A stretch of DNA of 64,000 nt, from the NCBI GenBank assembly GCA_963662525.1, contig OY759717.1, positions 1,798,001-1,862,000 of the forward strand. Direction: 5' to 3'. The stretch is from CAZSDU01 sp963662525 (GTDB lineage: Bacteria > Bacteroidota > Bacteroidia > Bacteroidales > FEN-979). Of the stretch, positions 41,166 through 49,910 are shown piece after piece. The notes beneath the pieces were generated by a model. The model was not told where the DNA came from. It saw nothing but the letters and a program-made list of their open reading frames with translations, and ran no database searches. Within the stretch, counting starts at the first letter, position 1. Each line of letters begins with the position of its first letter. Made by a program: the position numbers and the translations under genes.

Positions 41166-44108
41166 TTATTTAGTTAATATAAGTGAATAGGAAACTTTTT
41201 CACCGGATTTAAAATATAAAGTAAGAAGATAGTTGCCGGACGAGAAGAAGGAGAGGTCGACAGATAGTTTATCCCCCTCGGGTTTTATCGATGAACGGTA
41301 TACCGTTTTACCCATCTGGCTTGTCACGGATATGTTTTGCAGATCCGCCTGCATTCCTTCATCCATCCTGATTTCAACCTGCCCTTTGGTGGGATTGGGG
41401 AACAGGTGGATTTTGGTTTTCAGCTTGTTCTCTATATTGGTCGGATTCCCAAATCTGGCTTCAAGATTACGGTTTCCCTGGGCAATGAATGTCAAGTTGG
41501 CGGAATCACTAATCTTCGTTCCGTTTTCGAACCAACCCGTGAATGAGAAGGATTTCAGGGGTGTGGCCGCCATGGCGACTGTATCTCCGATCTTGTAAAG
41601 TCCGCCGCCGCTGGCATCTCCGCCATTTCTCGGCACTTCAGTTTCATTCACCTTGATCTTTCCCGAGGGTACATACATATCCGATTCCCATATTCCTCTT
41701 CCATAAGTGGCGGCGCGGATGGTTCCTGCCATATAACAAATGTCCAGGTCTGTTACCATCACATTGGGAAGTTGGTTGTTGAACGGAATCCAGTTAGAAA
41801 GGGTTGAGTCACGGTAAAAAACACCAAGATCGGTCCCGATGTAGAGCGCATCATTGGAGAAATCCTCATAAACAATGCAATTCACCGGCACTTTTGGCAA
41901 GTTGGTACCCGAAATGTCTTTCCAGCTTTCGCCTCCGTCAATGGTACTGAATACCTTTAAGGAGTCATACCCGGAGAAGGCGACAAACACCTTTTTTGGA
42001 TCTGTTGGATGAATTGCTATTCCCGTGATCATGTTTTTGTTCTTGCCCAGGGCAGTCAGCTTAAGCGTGTCAATGGCTTTCATATTTCCCCCCCCGTTGG
42101 TGGTCATGTAGAGGCTTTTCGCGGTACCCGCCCAGATCACTTTCGGATCATATTGGGAAATGGCCATGGTCCTGAACTGGAAATCGCCCGGAACTTTGTG
42201 ATCCATCCTGGTGATACTGTCCCACTTGTTACCCCGGTTGGTTGTTTTCCAGATATCCCGGTATCCTGCATAAAGAATTTCAGGATTGATCGGGTCGATG
42301 GCAATGGGAGTGATCCAGGAACCTCTGTTTTTGCTTTTGATACTGTCGGAAATCAACGTACAGTCCTCTTTCCAGGTACCGTTAAGGGTTCTTTTGATGA
42401 CTCCATCAGAATAGCAGGCATACCTGATATTCGGATCAAGCCAGTCGATCAGGCAGTCCATCCCGTCGCCCCCGATGGCATCAGGAGTCAGCCACTCACC
42501 CGGAGCGGTGCGCACCTGTGAACCATTGTCCTGGAATCCGGCAATGATCAGATCTTTCTCCTCCCAGGAGCCTCCGATACGGTAAATCTGCCCGATCTGC
42601 ATTCCTCCGGAGATATCAATCCACTTTTTCCCCCCATCCTGTGTATAATAAACTCCTCCGTCGTTACAGTCGAAGAATGTCCCTTTTTTCAGTGGATGAA
42701 AGGCAAAGGCATGCTTATCAGCATGGACCTGTTCCAGATTTATCGGTTCAACACTTTTTTCCCAATAACTGGCAAGGTTGAATTCCCTTCCTCCGTCGGT
42801 GCTTTTCCAGGTGTTGATACCGCCCAGCCAGCGGATGTTGAGAGAATCGGGGTCGATCATATAGCACAGGTCATACCAGCCTTGTCCGCTACATGCATCA
42901 TTGTACATTTCGGGATCGACGTAACTGTGCAGATAATTGTTGCTACAGTTTTTATACACTTTTACAACAGTATCCCCAAAGGAGGCTCCGTCACTTATTG
43001 ACCTGAATATCCCGGCCAATCCACCATACACGGAATCCAGTACGCACAGCGCTTCGACCATGCCGGGTTTTTTAGGTGTCACTGCCAGCTTGATCCTATT
43101 GATGTTGGTGAATTTTGTCACCGAATCCCAGCTTTTTCCCCAGTCGACTGACCGGTAGATCTGGGCTGATCTTTTATAGGATGATTTTGTTGCAGCATAC
43201 ATAGTTTTAGTTGTGCCTGGCTTGTAAACTATGTCGCAGAAGTTTAATGTAGGCCCCACCGAAACAGTATCCTGCCCTCCATTCATCAGCTTGTAAATGC
43301 CGCATGACGTCGTTGCAAACAGCATGCTGCTGGTGTCGGGATTCATGATCAGCCTGCTTACCTGATACTCTTTATCCTTGCCGGTTTCAAAGCTCAGACC
43401 TGTCTTTTTCCAGGTCAATCCGCCATCAATCGATTTCAGGATGCCGAGGCTTTTCGTGTCACCTGAACCTGTCCCGTTAAATTTGTTATCTCCTCCGTCG
43501 TAATCTCCTGTAGCGAGGTACATGGTATTTGAATTTTTCGGATCGATAACGATCTCGCTGATGCCAAGAATGGGCTGGCGGTCAAAATTTGTAGTCCAGG
43601 TTTTACCGAAGTCGGTGGTTTTCCACAACCCTCCCGCAGGGGTTCCTGCCCAAAAAGTGTTGATATCGTTTGGATGAAAGGCGATACAGTTAACCCGGCC
43701 TACCCCAAAGTAACGGTTCTCAGGTTTGTCGGGACCCAGGGACTTCCAGTTACCCGCTGCATCTGAATTATCCGTTGTATGTTCGGCGGAATACTTTTCC
43801 CACTCCTTAACAACCACATTGTTCGGGGGGAATGTCCCGTCATGATTGATGCGGGCTTCCCAGTACCACTCCCAGCGTTTGAAAGGTTTATAGCCTGATC
43901 CTCTGGTAACCTCCCGTCCTTTCCAGTAATCATTGAAATTTTTTTGTATCTGGTAGAAATTCGCTTTAGCCGGCGTTGTTGCGGCACCGGAAGGGGCCTG
44001 GGCAGAAGCTGATTGCCGTGCTGTGATCAGGGCAAAAAACAAGCTGATTGCGGGAAGGAGCAGCCATGTCTTGCCCGTTAAACATTTTGTGGTATATTTT
44101 GTTTTCAT
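41166..44108 (-). CDS. T9SS-secreted BNR/sortilin-like beta-propeller protein
   Basis: 980 residues. A long basic N-region then a signal peptide ending SASAQ. The body holds many BNR/Asp-box type repeats (GGLWKTTDFGKTWT, LKSIDGGLTWKKTG, IYRSVDWGKSWDSV, VYYTQDGGKKWIDISG, FSTIDGGESWKDISG), forming one or two beta-propellers like VPS10/sortilin or sialidase-fold exoproteins. No sialidase Arg triad is evident, so catalysis is uncertain. The end is an InlB-like Gly-rich repeat region (FTGWFENGTKISD) and a T9SS domain with HLFPNPTKGQVEI. It starts only 2 bp after a response-regulator gene's stop and precedes the C10 peptidase by 10 bp. Confidence 0.85.
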   Translation of the reverse strand: MKTKYTTKCLTGKTWLLLPAISLFFALITARQSASAQAPSGAATTPAKANFYQIQKNFNDYWKGREVTRGSGYKPFKRWEWYWEARINHDGTFPPNNVVVKEWEKYSAEHTTDNSDAAGNWKSLGPDKPENRYFGVGRVNCIAFHPNDINTFWAGTPAGGLWKTTDFGKTWTTNFDRQPILGISEIVIDPKNSNTMYLATGDYDGGDNKFNGTGSGDTKSLGILKSIDGGLTWKKTGLSFETGKDKEYQVSRLIMNPDTSSMLFATTSCGIYKLMNGGQDTVSVGPTLNFCDIVYKPGTTKTMYAATKSSYKRSAQIYRSVDWGKSWDSVTKFTNINRIKLAVTPKKPGMVEALCVLDSVYGGLAGIFRSISDGASFGDTVVKVYKNCSNNYLHSYVDPEMYNDACSGQGWYDLCYMIDPDSLNIRWLGGINTWKSTDGGREFNLASYWEKSVEPINLEQVHADKHAFAFHPLKKGTFFDCNDGGVYYTQDGGKKWIDISGGMQIGQIYRIGGSWEEKDLIIAGFQDNGSQVRTAPGEWLTPDAIGGDGMDCLIDWLDPNIRYACYSDGVIKRTLNGTWKEDCTLISDSIKSKNRGSWITPIAIDPINPEILYAGYRDIWKTTNRGNKWDSITRMDHKVPGDFQFRTMAISQYDPKVIWAGTAKSLYMTTNGGGNMKAIDTLKLTALGKNKNMITGIAIHPTDPKKVFVAFSGYDSLKVFSTIDGGESWKDISGTNLPKVPVNCIVYEDFSNDALYIGTDLGVFYRDSTLSNWIPFNNQLPNVMVTDLDICYMAGTIRAATYGRGIWESDMYVPSGKIKVNETEVPRNGGDASGGGLYKIGDTVAMAATPLKSFSFTGWFENGTKISDSANLTFIAQGNRNLEARFGNPTNIENKLKTKIHLFPNPTKGQVEIRMDEGMQADLQNISVTSQMGKTVYRSSIKPEGDKLSVDLSFFSSGNYLLTLYFKSGEKVSYSLILTK

Positions 44109-44110
44109 TT

Positions 44111-44545
44111 TTACTTTGTATTTGATTTAATATTAAACGACGGGTCAATTTTCTTTATGGGGAAATACTTTTCTCCATGGATTAAGCTTTTGATGGCTTT
44201 TTCGAGTTCCTGTTTCCCGGAAGTCTTCATTACAAAACCCATGGCACCTGAATTTATCATTTCATTATCATATTCCTGATCGTAATACATGCTGAACATC
44301 AGGATTTTTAAACCCGGGGTGATTTCCAATCCCAGCCTTGTGGCTTCCAGTCCGTTCATAACTGGCATTTCAATATCCATCAGAACCAGATCGGGATTAT
44401 GAGTTTTGAGCAGGCTCAGAAATGCCTGGCCATTTTCGGCTTCAGCAATTATCTCTCCCATCTCTTCTTTTTCGATGAGGAGTTTTATTCCTTCACGAAA
44501 CAGCGGATGGTTGTCGACAATAATAATCTTTGGGCGGGATGGCAT
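44111..44545 (-). CDS. NarL-type receiver lacking its DNA-binding domain
   Basis: 144 residues. The receiver closely resembles the neighbour at 44674-45333: IIIVDNHPLFREGIKLLIEK, phosphoacceptor in LVLMDIEMPVMNG, switch and Lys in GFVMKTSGKQELEKAI. After GEKYFPIKKID, where the neighbour continues into a LuxR helix-turn-helix, it ends with a short unrelated tail. It cannot act as a direct transcription factor and could compete for phosphorylation with its full-length paralogue. Its stop is 2 bp before the start of the BNR-like T9SS gene, so it is first gene of a three-gene operon with a TATATTTG box upstream. Confidence 0.83.
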   Translation of the reverse strand: MPSRPKIIIVDNHPLFREGIKLLIEKEEMGEIIAEAENGQAFLSLLKTHNPDLVLMDIEMPVMNGLEATRLGLEITPGLKILMFSMYYDQEYDNEMINSGAMGFVMKTSGKQELEKAIKSLIHGEKYFPIKKIDPSFNIKSNTK

Positions 44546-44570
44546 CTGACAAAACGTTTTTCACAGGCAA

Positions 44571-44578
44571 CAAATATA
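44571..44578 (-). promoter_or_regulatory. Promoter -7 box of the receiver/BNR/C10 operon
   Basis: TATATTTG on the minus strand, 25 bp before the ATG at 44545. Confidence 0.5.
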
Positions 44579-44673
44579 GCTCCGGAAATTTCGAATTACT
44601 ATGGGATAAATGCTGAAAATGCTGCCAGGAATCCTAAAAATGAATTAGGGTAAACCCTATAGCAGGGAGGATA

Positions 44674-45333
44674 TTATATTTCTACGATTTTGTTTTTAAT
44701 AGCAAACAATATCAGGTTAACCGTATTTCGGGTTTCGGTTTTCTGCAGCAATTTTGCCCGGTGTGCTTCAACGGTTTTAATGGACCTATGGATTTTATCT
44801 GCAATTTCAATGGGGGAGAGCCCCCCGCAGAGAAGTTTCAATACTTCAAGTTCACGTTCCGTGAAATTGTTTTCATGAGATACAGTAAGATTCGATGCTG
44901 AATTTTTCTGGCTTAAATCAAGGATGATTTTGCGGAGAAGCTCATTCGAAAAATAGCTTTGTCCATGAATGACGGTTTTAATGGCGTTTTCAAGTTCTAT
45001 CTTTCCGGCTGATTTGAGTACACAGCCCATGGCCCCAATGTTGATCAGTTTTGCATAGTCGTTGAGCATGTCAAGCATTGTGACCAGTAAAATTTTCAGG
45101 CCCGGCTTTCTGGAAATTGCTATTTCCGTTGCTTCAATACCTCCCATGACGGGCATTTCTATGTCCATTAATACGATGTCCGGATCCTGGGTTTCGAGCA
45201 GGTCAAGAAACGCCTGCCCGTTCGAGGCCTCGGAAATAACCATACCCATGCCTTCTGTTTCGATGAGGAGTTTTATCCCTTCGCGGAATAAAAGATGATC
45301 ATCGACCAGGATTATTTTTGTTGTGGATGTCAT
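44674..45333 (-). CDS. NarL/FixJ-family response regulator
   Basis: 219 residues: receiver (ILVDDHLLFREGIKLLIE, LMDIEMPVMGGIEATE with the phosphoacceptor, CVLKSAGKIELENAI) and a C-terminal LuxR-type helix-turn-helix (FTERELEVLKLLCGGLSPIE, SIKTVEAHRAKLLQK). A transcription factor, most likely partnered with the HisKA_3 kinase encoded 39 bp upstream. Its targets may include the adjoining operon for secreted proteins (inference from position). Confidence 0.93.
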   Translation of the reverse strand: MTSTTKIILVDDHLLFREGIKLLIETEGMGMVISEASNGQAFLDLLETQDPDIVLMDIEMPVMGGIEATEIAISRKPGLKILLVTMLDMLNDYAKLINIGAMGCVLKSAGKIELENAIKTVIHGQSYFSNELLRKIILDLSQKNSASNLTVSHENNFTERELEVLKLLCGGLSPIEIADKIHRSIKTVEAHRAKLLQKTETRNTVNLILFAIKNKIVEI

Positions 45334-45372
45334 GGAAACTATATTGTATTTCCGTTGCGTTACAGGAAAAAT

Positions 45373-46863
45373 TTAGTCAAGGGGTATTTCAATATAAATT
45401 TCAAACCCTTTCCCTGCTGCGGTTTTAATTATAATTACTCCCCGGATAAGCATTATTCTTTGCTGAATATTCAACAGCCCCAAGCCTTCTTGGCTTTTTT
45501 CAACGAGGCCCAGATCGAACCCAATTCCATTATCAGTATAGGTAAAGTTGATCCTGTTTTTTTCTTGTGCATAAAAATAGGAAATATTTACCTGGGTTGC
45601 CTTGGCATATTTTAAAGTATTGTTGATTAATTCAGTGGTAATTCGATAAAGCGTGGTTTCCCTCAAAAGACTGAACCTCGCTTTTGTGTTGAAGTTAAAG
45701 TTGATGGATAGCTTCTGCAGATCGTTAATGCTATTGATAAAGTTCAGAACCGCATCAACATAGCCATGTTTGGAAAGAATAGCAGAACTAAGGCCCATGG
45801 CGACTTCGCGGATTGTCTGTATCGCTTTTTCGATGTTGTTGTTGCCTTTTTCTGTAATTAATTTTTTCTTTTCCGGATCATCGGTTTCTGCAAGCCACTG
45901 GAAATAGAGCTTGATGGTTGAAAGAAGAGGGCCGAGACCATCGTGCAGTTCTCTGGCAAACCGGTTCCTTTCCTGTTCTTCCACCTCGACAGTCAAATTA
46001 AAGAGCGCACCTTCAATGGCGACTTTCTCAGTGATGTCGCGGTTTGAGGCCCTAATGCCAAGGTATTTGCCGTTGTTGTAAATCCTTCTGCAAACATGGT
46101 CAATCCAGCGAATTTTACCGCCTTTGGTCACGATCCGGAAATTGATCTCCAGGGCGGTCTCCCCGGGCCGGTCACAACCTTCTTCTTTTTTGTGCGACTC
46201 CCAGAGTTCTTTGTCTTCATGGAAAACAATATTGTCAATTAAGGCCGGATCCTGAATAAACTCTTCTATTGAATAACCCGTGATCTTTTCAGCAATGGGT
46301 GACATATAGATGACCTGTGCGTCAACACCAGTCCAGTATTCCCAGTCGTAGGTATAATCGGCAATTGTCTTGTATTTTTCCTCGCTTTTTTTCAATGCTG
46401 TATTGGACTGGGCTAACTCCAACGATGATTGTTTCAGCAGCGCTGCATCAAGGATAATTTTTTGTTTATAGTTGAATAAGTCAAGAAAGATATTGATTTT
46501 GTTGACCAGGATACGATCGTTGAATGGTTTAAGGATATAGTCGATGGCGCCGTTATCATATCCTCTGGAAATATCAGTTTCGGAAAGGTATTTAGCGGTC
46601 AGAAAAATAATGGGAACCTTGTCATTGATCCTGGATTCATTGATTTTTAAGGCGAGTTCATATCCGTTCATGCCAGGCATTTCTACATCGAGTATGGCAA
46701 GCGCCAGGTCGATTTTATGGCTCATCTCAATTGCCAAATGTCCTGAAAGCGCTCGTATTACATTGACTTTTATCTTCTTGATGCGGATAATAGCCTCAAG
46801 GAGATCCAGATTATCGACAGAATCATCAACGATGAGAACGTTTGGTAAATTTGGCTTTGACAT
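45373..46863 (-). CDS. Receiver-PAS-HisKA_3 hybrid sensor kinase
   Basis: 496 residues from ATG 46863 (a TTG immediately before is an alternative). Domains: receiver at about 8-125 (VLIVDDSVDNLDLL, phosphoacceptor in LAILDVEMPGMNGYE, YILKPFND), coiled linker, PAS at about 165-285 (YTYDWEYWTGVDAQVIYMSP, GIRASNRDITEKV), a HisKA_3 helix with the phosphorylated His in RFARELHDGLGPLLSTIK, and a HATPase domain (ELINNTLKYAKATQV, DNGIGFDLG, EGLGLLNIQQR). No membrane segment, so it senses cytoplasmic or relayed signals. HisKA_3 kinases pair with NarL-type regulators, as encoded 39 bp downstream. Confidence 0.92.
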   Translation of the reverse strand: MSKPNLPNVLIVDDSVDNLDLLEAIIRIKKIKVNVIRALSGHLAIEMSHKIDLALAILDVEMPGMNGYELALKINESRINDKVPIIFLTAKYLSETDISRGYDNGAIDYILKPFNDRILVNKINIFLDLFNYKQKIILDAALLKQSSLELAQSNTALKKSEEKYKTIADYTYDWEYWTGVDAQVIYMSPIAEKITGYSIEEFIQDPALIDNIVFHEDKELWESHKKEEGCDRPGETALEINFRIVTKGGKIRWIDHVCRRIYNNGKYLGIRASNRDITEKVAIEGALFNLTVEVEEQERNRFARELHDGLGPLLSTIKLYFQWLAETDDPEKKKLITEKGNNNIEKAIQTIREVAMGLSSAILSKHGYVDAVLNFINSINDLQKLSINFNFNTKARFSLLRETTLYRITTELINNTLKYAKATQVNISYFYAQEKNRINFTYTDNGIGFDLGLVEKSQEGLGLLNIQQRIMLIRGVIIIKTAAGKGFEIYIEIPLD

Positions 46864-46996
46864 CAAGCAAATCTAATCCAATTTTCCCAAATTATAACTA
46901 AGGGTCAGGTTTTTCATGGATATGTCAGCTTTGATCCTTTTTAACCGCTTCTCCCGGTTTGCATTCCGGACCAGCCCGGGCAGTAGTCTGCCGGCC

Positions 46997-48310
46997 TCAG
47001 AAGGCGTCTTTCAGACATCGCACGGAAAACCCCTGGCTCCTCAAGGTTTTTAACCGGTAAACCCCGGTATCAGCACTATTCATGGATCGAAACCAGGAGA
47101 TGGTATCGGATTGGGTGCCGGTCCAGAAAAGCCCATAGTTGCCTGCCCGGATAAAGCCTCCATGGGTATTTCTATAGCCCCCCGGCAACGCGGTGAAACC
47201 GCTTGCATTGCTGCCGTTGCCTTCATAGTTCCATCCGGTGGAAGACTTCAATAACTTCCCTATCCCTCCGGAATTCCGAAGGTAGACAGAATCTGCCTCG
47301 TACCAGCTCATCCCGAGGTTGGTTTCTAAAACTTTCCATTCTTCATCATATGGAATGTGCCAGCCGGAAGGACAAACGCCACGGTATCGGTCTTTGACGC
47401 CTTTTTCTTTTTCTGGTTCAAGGATGGCAGCCGGCCAGTTGTATAGCGCACCATATAAGGTATAATTCAGTGTGGCTTTGGCTGCTGATACGATGGTATC
47501 TTCATAACCATAAACATAAAAATGCCTGAGAGAATCGGAACCTGTCGTCGATGCACTTACTTTTGGCAACCAGGCAAGATTTTCTGCCATCCAGGTCTGA
47601 TTTCCGATATGGACGATGGCATAATTTCTGCCATCGGGATCCTGGCAAAGCTCGAAATCAACTGTATAATTTTTTGAAACCGTAGGAGAATCTGTGACTA
47701 TGGTTGTGTAGATATCACCCCTGCAGCGATACAGGATGATGTCGCCCGCTGTATATCCCAATGTGTAAAGCGCAGTTCCTTTCAACAGAGGTGATTGTTC
47801 AGACCCCGTTGAAGTTCCATTGAAGCGGATTGTATTTCCATTGCCGGATGTTTCCATACAGATGACTTTATGGCTTTCCGTGCCGTGTAACGTACTGATG
47901 CTGACAAGATACACCCCTGTTTTGGAAACGGTGATTGAAAATGTTTGGAAACCGGCATTGACCGTGGTCCGGGTACTTGCCAGCAATTGCCCGGTAAGAT
48001 TTCGCATCTCCAACGAAACCTGCTGAGCCTCCGGAATGCTGACGGCAAGGTTGGTTATTTCCTGGAAGGGATTCGGGAAAACGATTCCCTGCTGATTAAG
48101 GTTTTTATGGTCATAGATTCCTGTATTTTTTGATAGAACCAGGGTGTCATTGCCTGGCAGGGTGATACTTTCATTGGTCCGGAGGTTGGTGGCTTTTATG
48201 GAATCCACCTTACTGGCGGCCCCGATAGCAGAAAAGGTCATATTCAGATTTTGTCCGTAAAGGATCACGGGACTCAATACCCATAGCATAAGTATGTATA
48301 TTTTTGACAT
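46997..48310 (-). CDS. Exported FISUMP-domain protein with an internal T9SS-CTD-like module
   Basis: 437 residues. Signal peptide MSKIYILMLWVLSPVILYG; a beta module at about 75-150 that reads like a T9SS C-terminal domain (IVFPNPFQEITNLAVSIPEA, GVYLVSISTLHGTESHKVI) yet lies in the first half; then the FISUMP domain (GNQTWMAENLAWLPKV, YRGVCPSGWHIPYDEEWKVL, SGFTALPGGYRN, FWTGTQSD, FSVRCLKDAF). FISUMP has a C-type-lectin-like fold and is common in surface proteins; the ligand is unknown. It has no T9SS domain at the true C-terminus. Single gene. Confidence 0.85.
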   Translation of the reverse strand: MSKIYILMLWVLSPVILYGQNLNMTFSAIGAASKVDSIKATNLRTNESITLPGNDTLVLSKNTGIYDHKNLNQQGIVFPNPFQEITNLAVSIPEAQQVSLEMRNLTGQLLASTRTTVNAGFQTFSITVSKTGVYLVSISTLHGTESHKVICMETSGNGNTIRFNGTSTGSEQSPLLKGTALYTLGYTAGDIILYRCRGDIYTTIVTDSPTVSKNYTVDFELCQDPDGRNYAIVHIGNQTWMAENLAWLPKVSASTTGSDSLRHFYVYGYEDTIVSAAKATLNYTLYGALYNWPAAILEPEKEKGVKDRYRGVCPSGWHIPYDEEWKVLETNLGMSWYEADSVYLRNSGGIGKLLKSSTGWNYEGNGSNASGFTALPGGYRNTHGGFIRAGNYGLFWTGTQSDTISWFRSMNSADTGVYRLKTLRSQGFSVRCLKDAF

Positions 48311-48371
48311 TCTTATTTGTATTAATTGGTTCCTATTATCATGAATTTTTTACACATTATTCCATTCTGTT

Positions 48372-49811
48372 TCAGAATCCATTTGGATTATAATTGACAC
48401 TTCCAGTGTCCGGGTCAATAGCCTGGACCTCATTTGTGGTATCGATCTGGGCATATGGATTCATCACTTTGTAGGTATGTGCGTCATCGCCCCATTTCCA
48501 ATAAAGCGGATCTTTGACAGGGGGGGTGGGAAACGACGGAATGGGGTAAAATGCATAGGGAGAAACGACAGCACGGCGCTGAAGGATACGGGTCGGGGAG
48601 ACGTTGATCACCAACAGGTCAGCTGCAAAAGCGACATCTCCGACAGGATAATGGTTGCGCACGCTCTGCATCGCAGATTCAATGGTGTCGTCGGCAGCCT
48701 GGAAATGGGTGGCCAGTGCGAGCCTGGGCGGTGGCGACATCTGGCTCAAAAGAAAACCGAAGGCGCCCTGCGGGGTGTGGGAACTGTTTTGCACCTGGAG
48801 GGCATAATTATAAGCCTCTTCATAATATGGTTCTCCCGGGAGGAGTCCTGAATTTTTTTCTGCCCAGATCTGCGCTGGTACGACCATCTCATGGATCAGC
48901 AGGTCAACCCCCGATGCCTGGCTGATCATGTGTTTATTGGGTTTTGTATCCCCGCTGAAAATCATCGACATGCCGTTCCATTCCAGCTTATAGCTTACCG
49001 ATCCGAACCGGGTATGGATGGCAGGAAAATGGGTTATCCTGACCTTTGTTGTCGGATTGTCATAGGCCACATTGTCACCGGCATGATATCCATATTTTGT
49101 AAAGTCCAGTTCGATGGGATAGATGCAATATCCGTCGCCGGGATCATCATCGCCCACCTTGACCAGCGGTTTAAGAAGACCCCAGTCCTGCTGGGTTGGC
49201 AGGGTATAGCCGGAATACCCGGTAGAGCCGAAACTGAAACTTTCCGTGTGCCAGCGCATTAAATTCCTGAAATTCTGGCAAAACGCCATGGTGCCGTCTT
49301 CGTAGGGACCGCGGATATTGTTCAGGGGATCAACATAGGTGAACCCTGAGTTTTGCGGGCCCCAGATAAACAGCGGCGACTTCCGGTCCTCGGCAGGTCC
49401 GAAACAGTATATATGCGTGAGATCGCTGGTGTGATCGGCATGAAGATGGGTGAAGAAAATCTTGTCCATTTTGCTCATGGGGATTCCCATCGCGTTGTAC
49501 TTGGCGGCAACCCCGGTTCCGCAGTCAAAAACAAACTGGTCTCCGCTACCGACCTCCACAAAAACGCTGTTGCATTCCTGCGACAAACGCGGGATACAGG
49601 ATGATCCTAGGATCGTAATTCGCATCTCATCTGAGGCTAGTGGCTCGCCAAGAGGAAATACAGGTAAGGAGTCAAAAAACGAATTCTTCTGTGAAGGATC
49701 GGTCACGTTCGCGCCGGCAGGTTTACCATAGCCGCTCAGCGGCCCTCCCAGGGCAAGCCCTCCCAGTGAGGCACCTGAAAGTTTTAACATTTGTCTTCTT
49801 GTCAGTTTCAT
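48372..49811 (-). CDS. Tat-exported metallo-beta-lactamase-fold hydrolase
   Basis: 479 residues. A twin-arginine signal (LTRRQMLKLSGASLGGLALG) precedes an MBL domain with the zinc motif THLHADHTSD (residues 121-130), a further Asp in IFSGDTKPN and His in LLIHEMVVPA and ATHF. The substrate is unknown; the long insert (PLFIWGPQNSGFTYVDPL) and the ILGSSCIPRLSQECNSVFVE entry resemble RNase Z/arylsulfatase-like MBLs, and some database entries of this shape carry a guanitoxin GntH label that I would not trust here. It lies 99 bp downstream of the membrane-protein gene on the same strand. Confidence 0.82.
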   Translation of the reverse strand: MKLTRRQMLKLSGASLGGLALGGPLSGYGKPAGANVTDPSQKNSFFDSLPVFPLGEPLASDEMRITILGSSCIPRLSQECNSVFVEVGSGDQFVFDCGTGVAAKYNAMGIPMSKMDKIFFTHLHADHTSDLTHIYCFGPAEDRKSPLFIWGPQNSGFTYVDPLNNIRGPYEDGTMAFCQNFRNLMRWHTESFSFGSTGYSGYTLPTQQDWGLLKPLVKVGDDDPGDGYCIYPIELDFTKYGYHAGDNVAYDNPTTKVRITHFPAIHTRFGSVSYKLEWNGMSMIFSGDTKPNKHMISQASGVDLLIHEMVVPAQIWAEKNSGLLPGEPYYEEAYNYALQVQNSSHTPQGAFGFLLSQMSPPPRLALATHFQAADDTIESAMQSVRNHYPVGDVAFAADLLVINVSPTRILQRRAVVSPYAFYPIPSFPTPPVKDPLYWKWGDDAHTYKVMNPYAQIDTTNEVQAIDPDTGSVNYNPNGF

Positions 49812-49910
49812 TTTACTCCAGCCTCCTGCCAGAATTTTTTAAAATATTTGTTTAACTTTTTTTTATAATATATTCTAAGTTATGATAAGTTGTCCGGGTT
49901 TATTGTCAGT

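Noticed and set aside
41166..44108. Sialidase call for the BNR-repeat protein
   Set aside because: Asp-box repeats are present but no Arg triad or catalytic Tyr/Glu arrangement could be recognised, so only a propeller fold is claimed.
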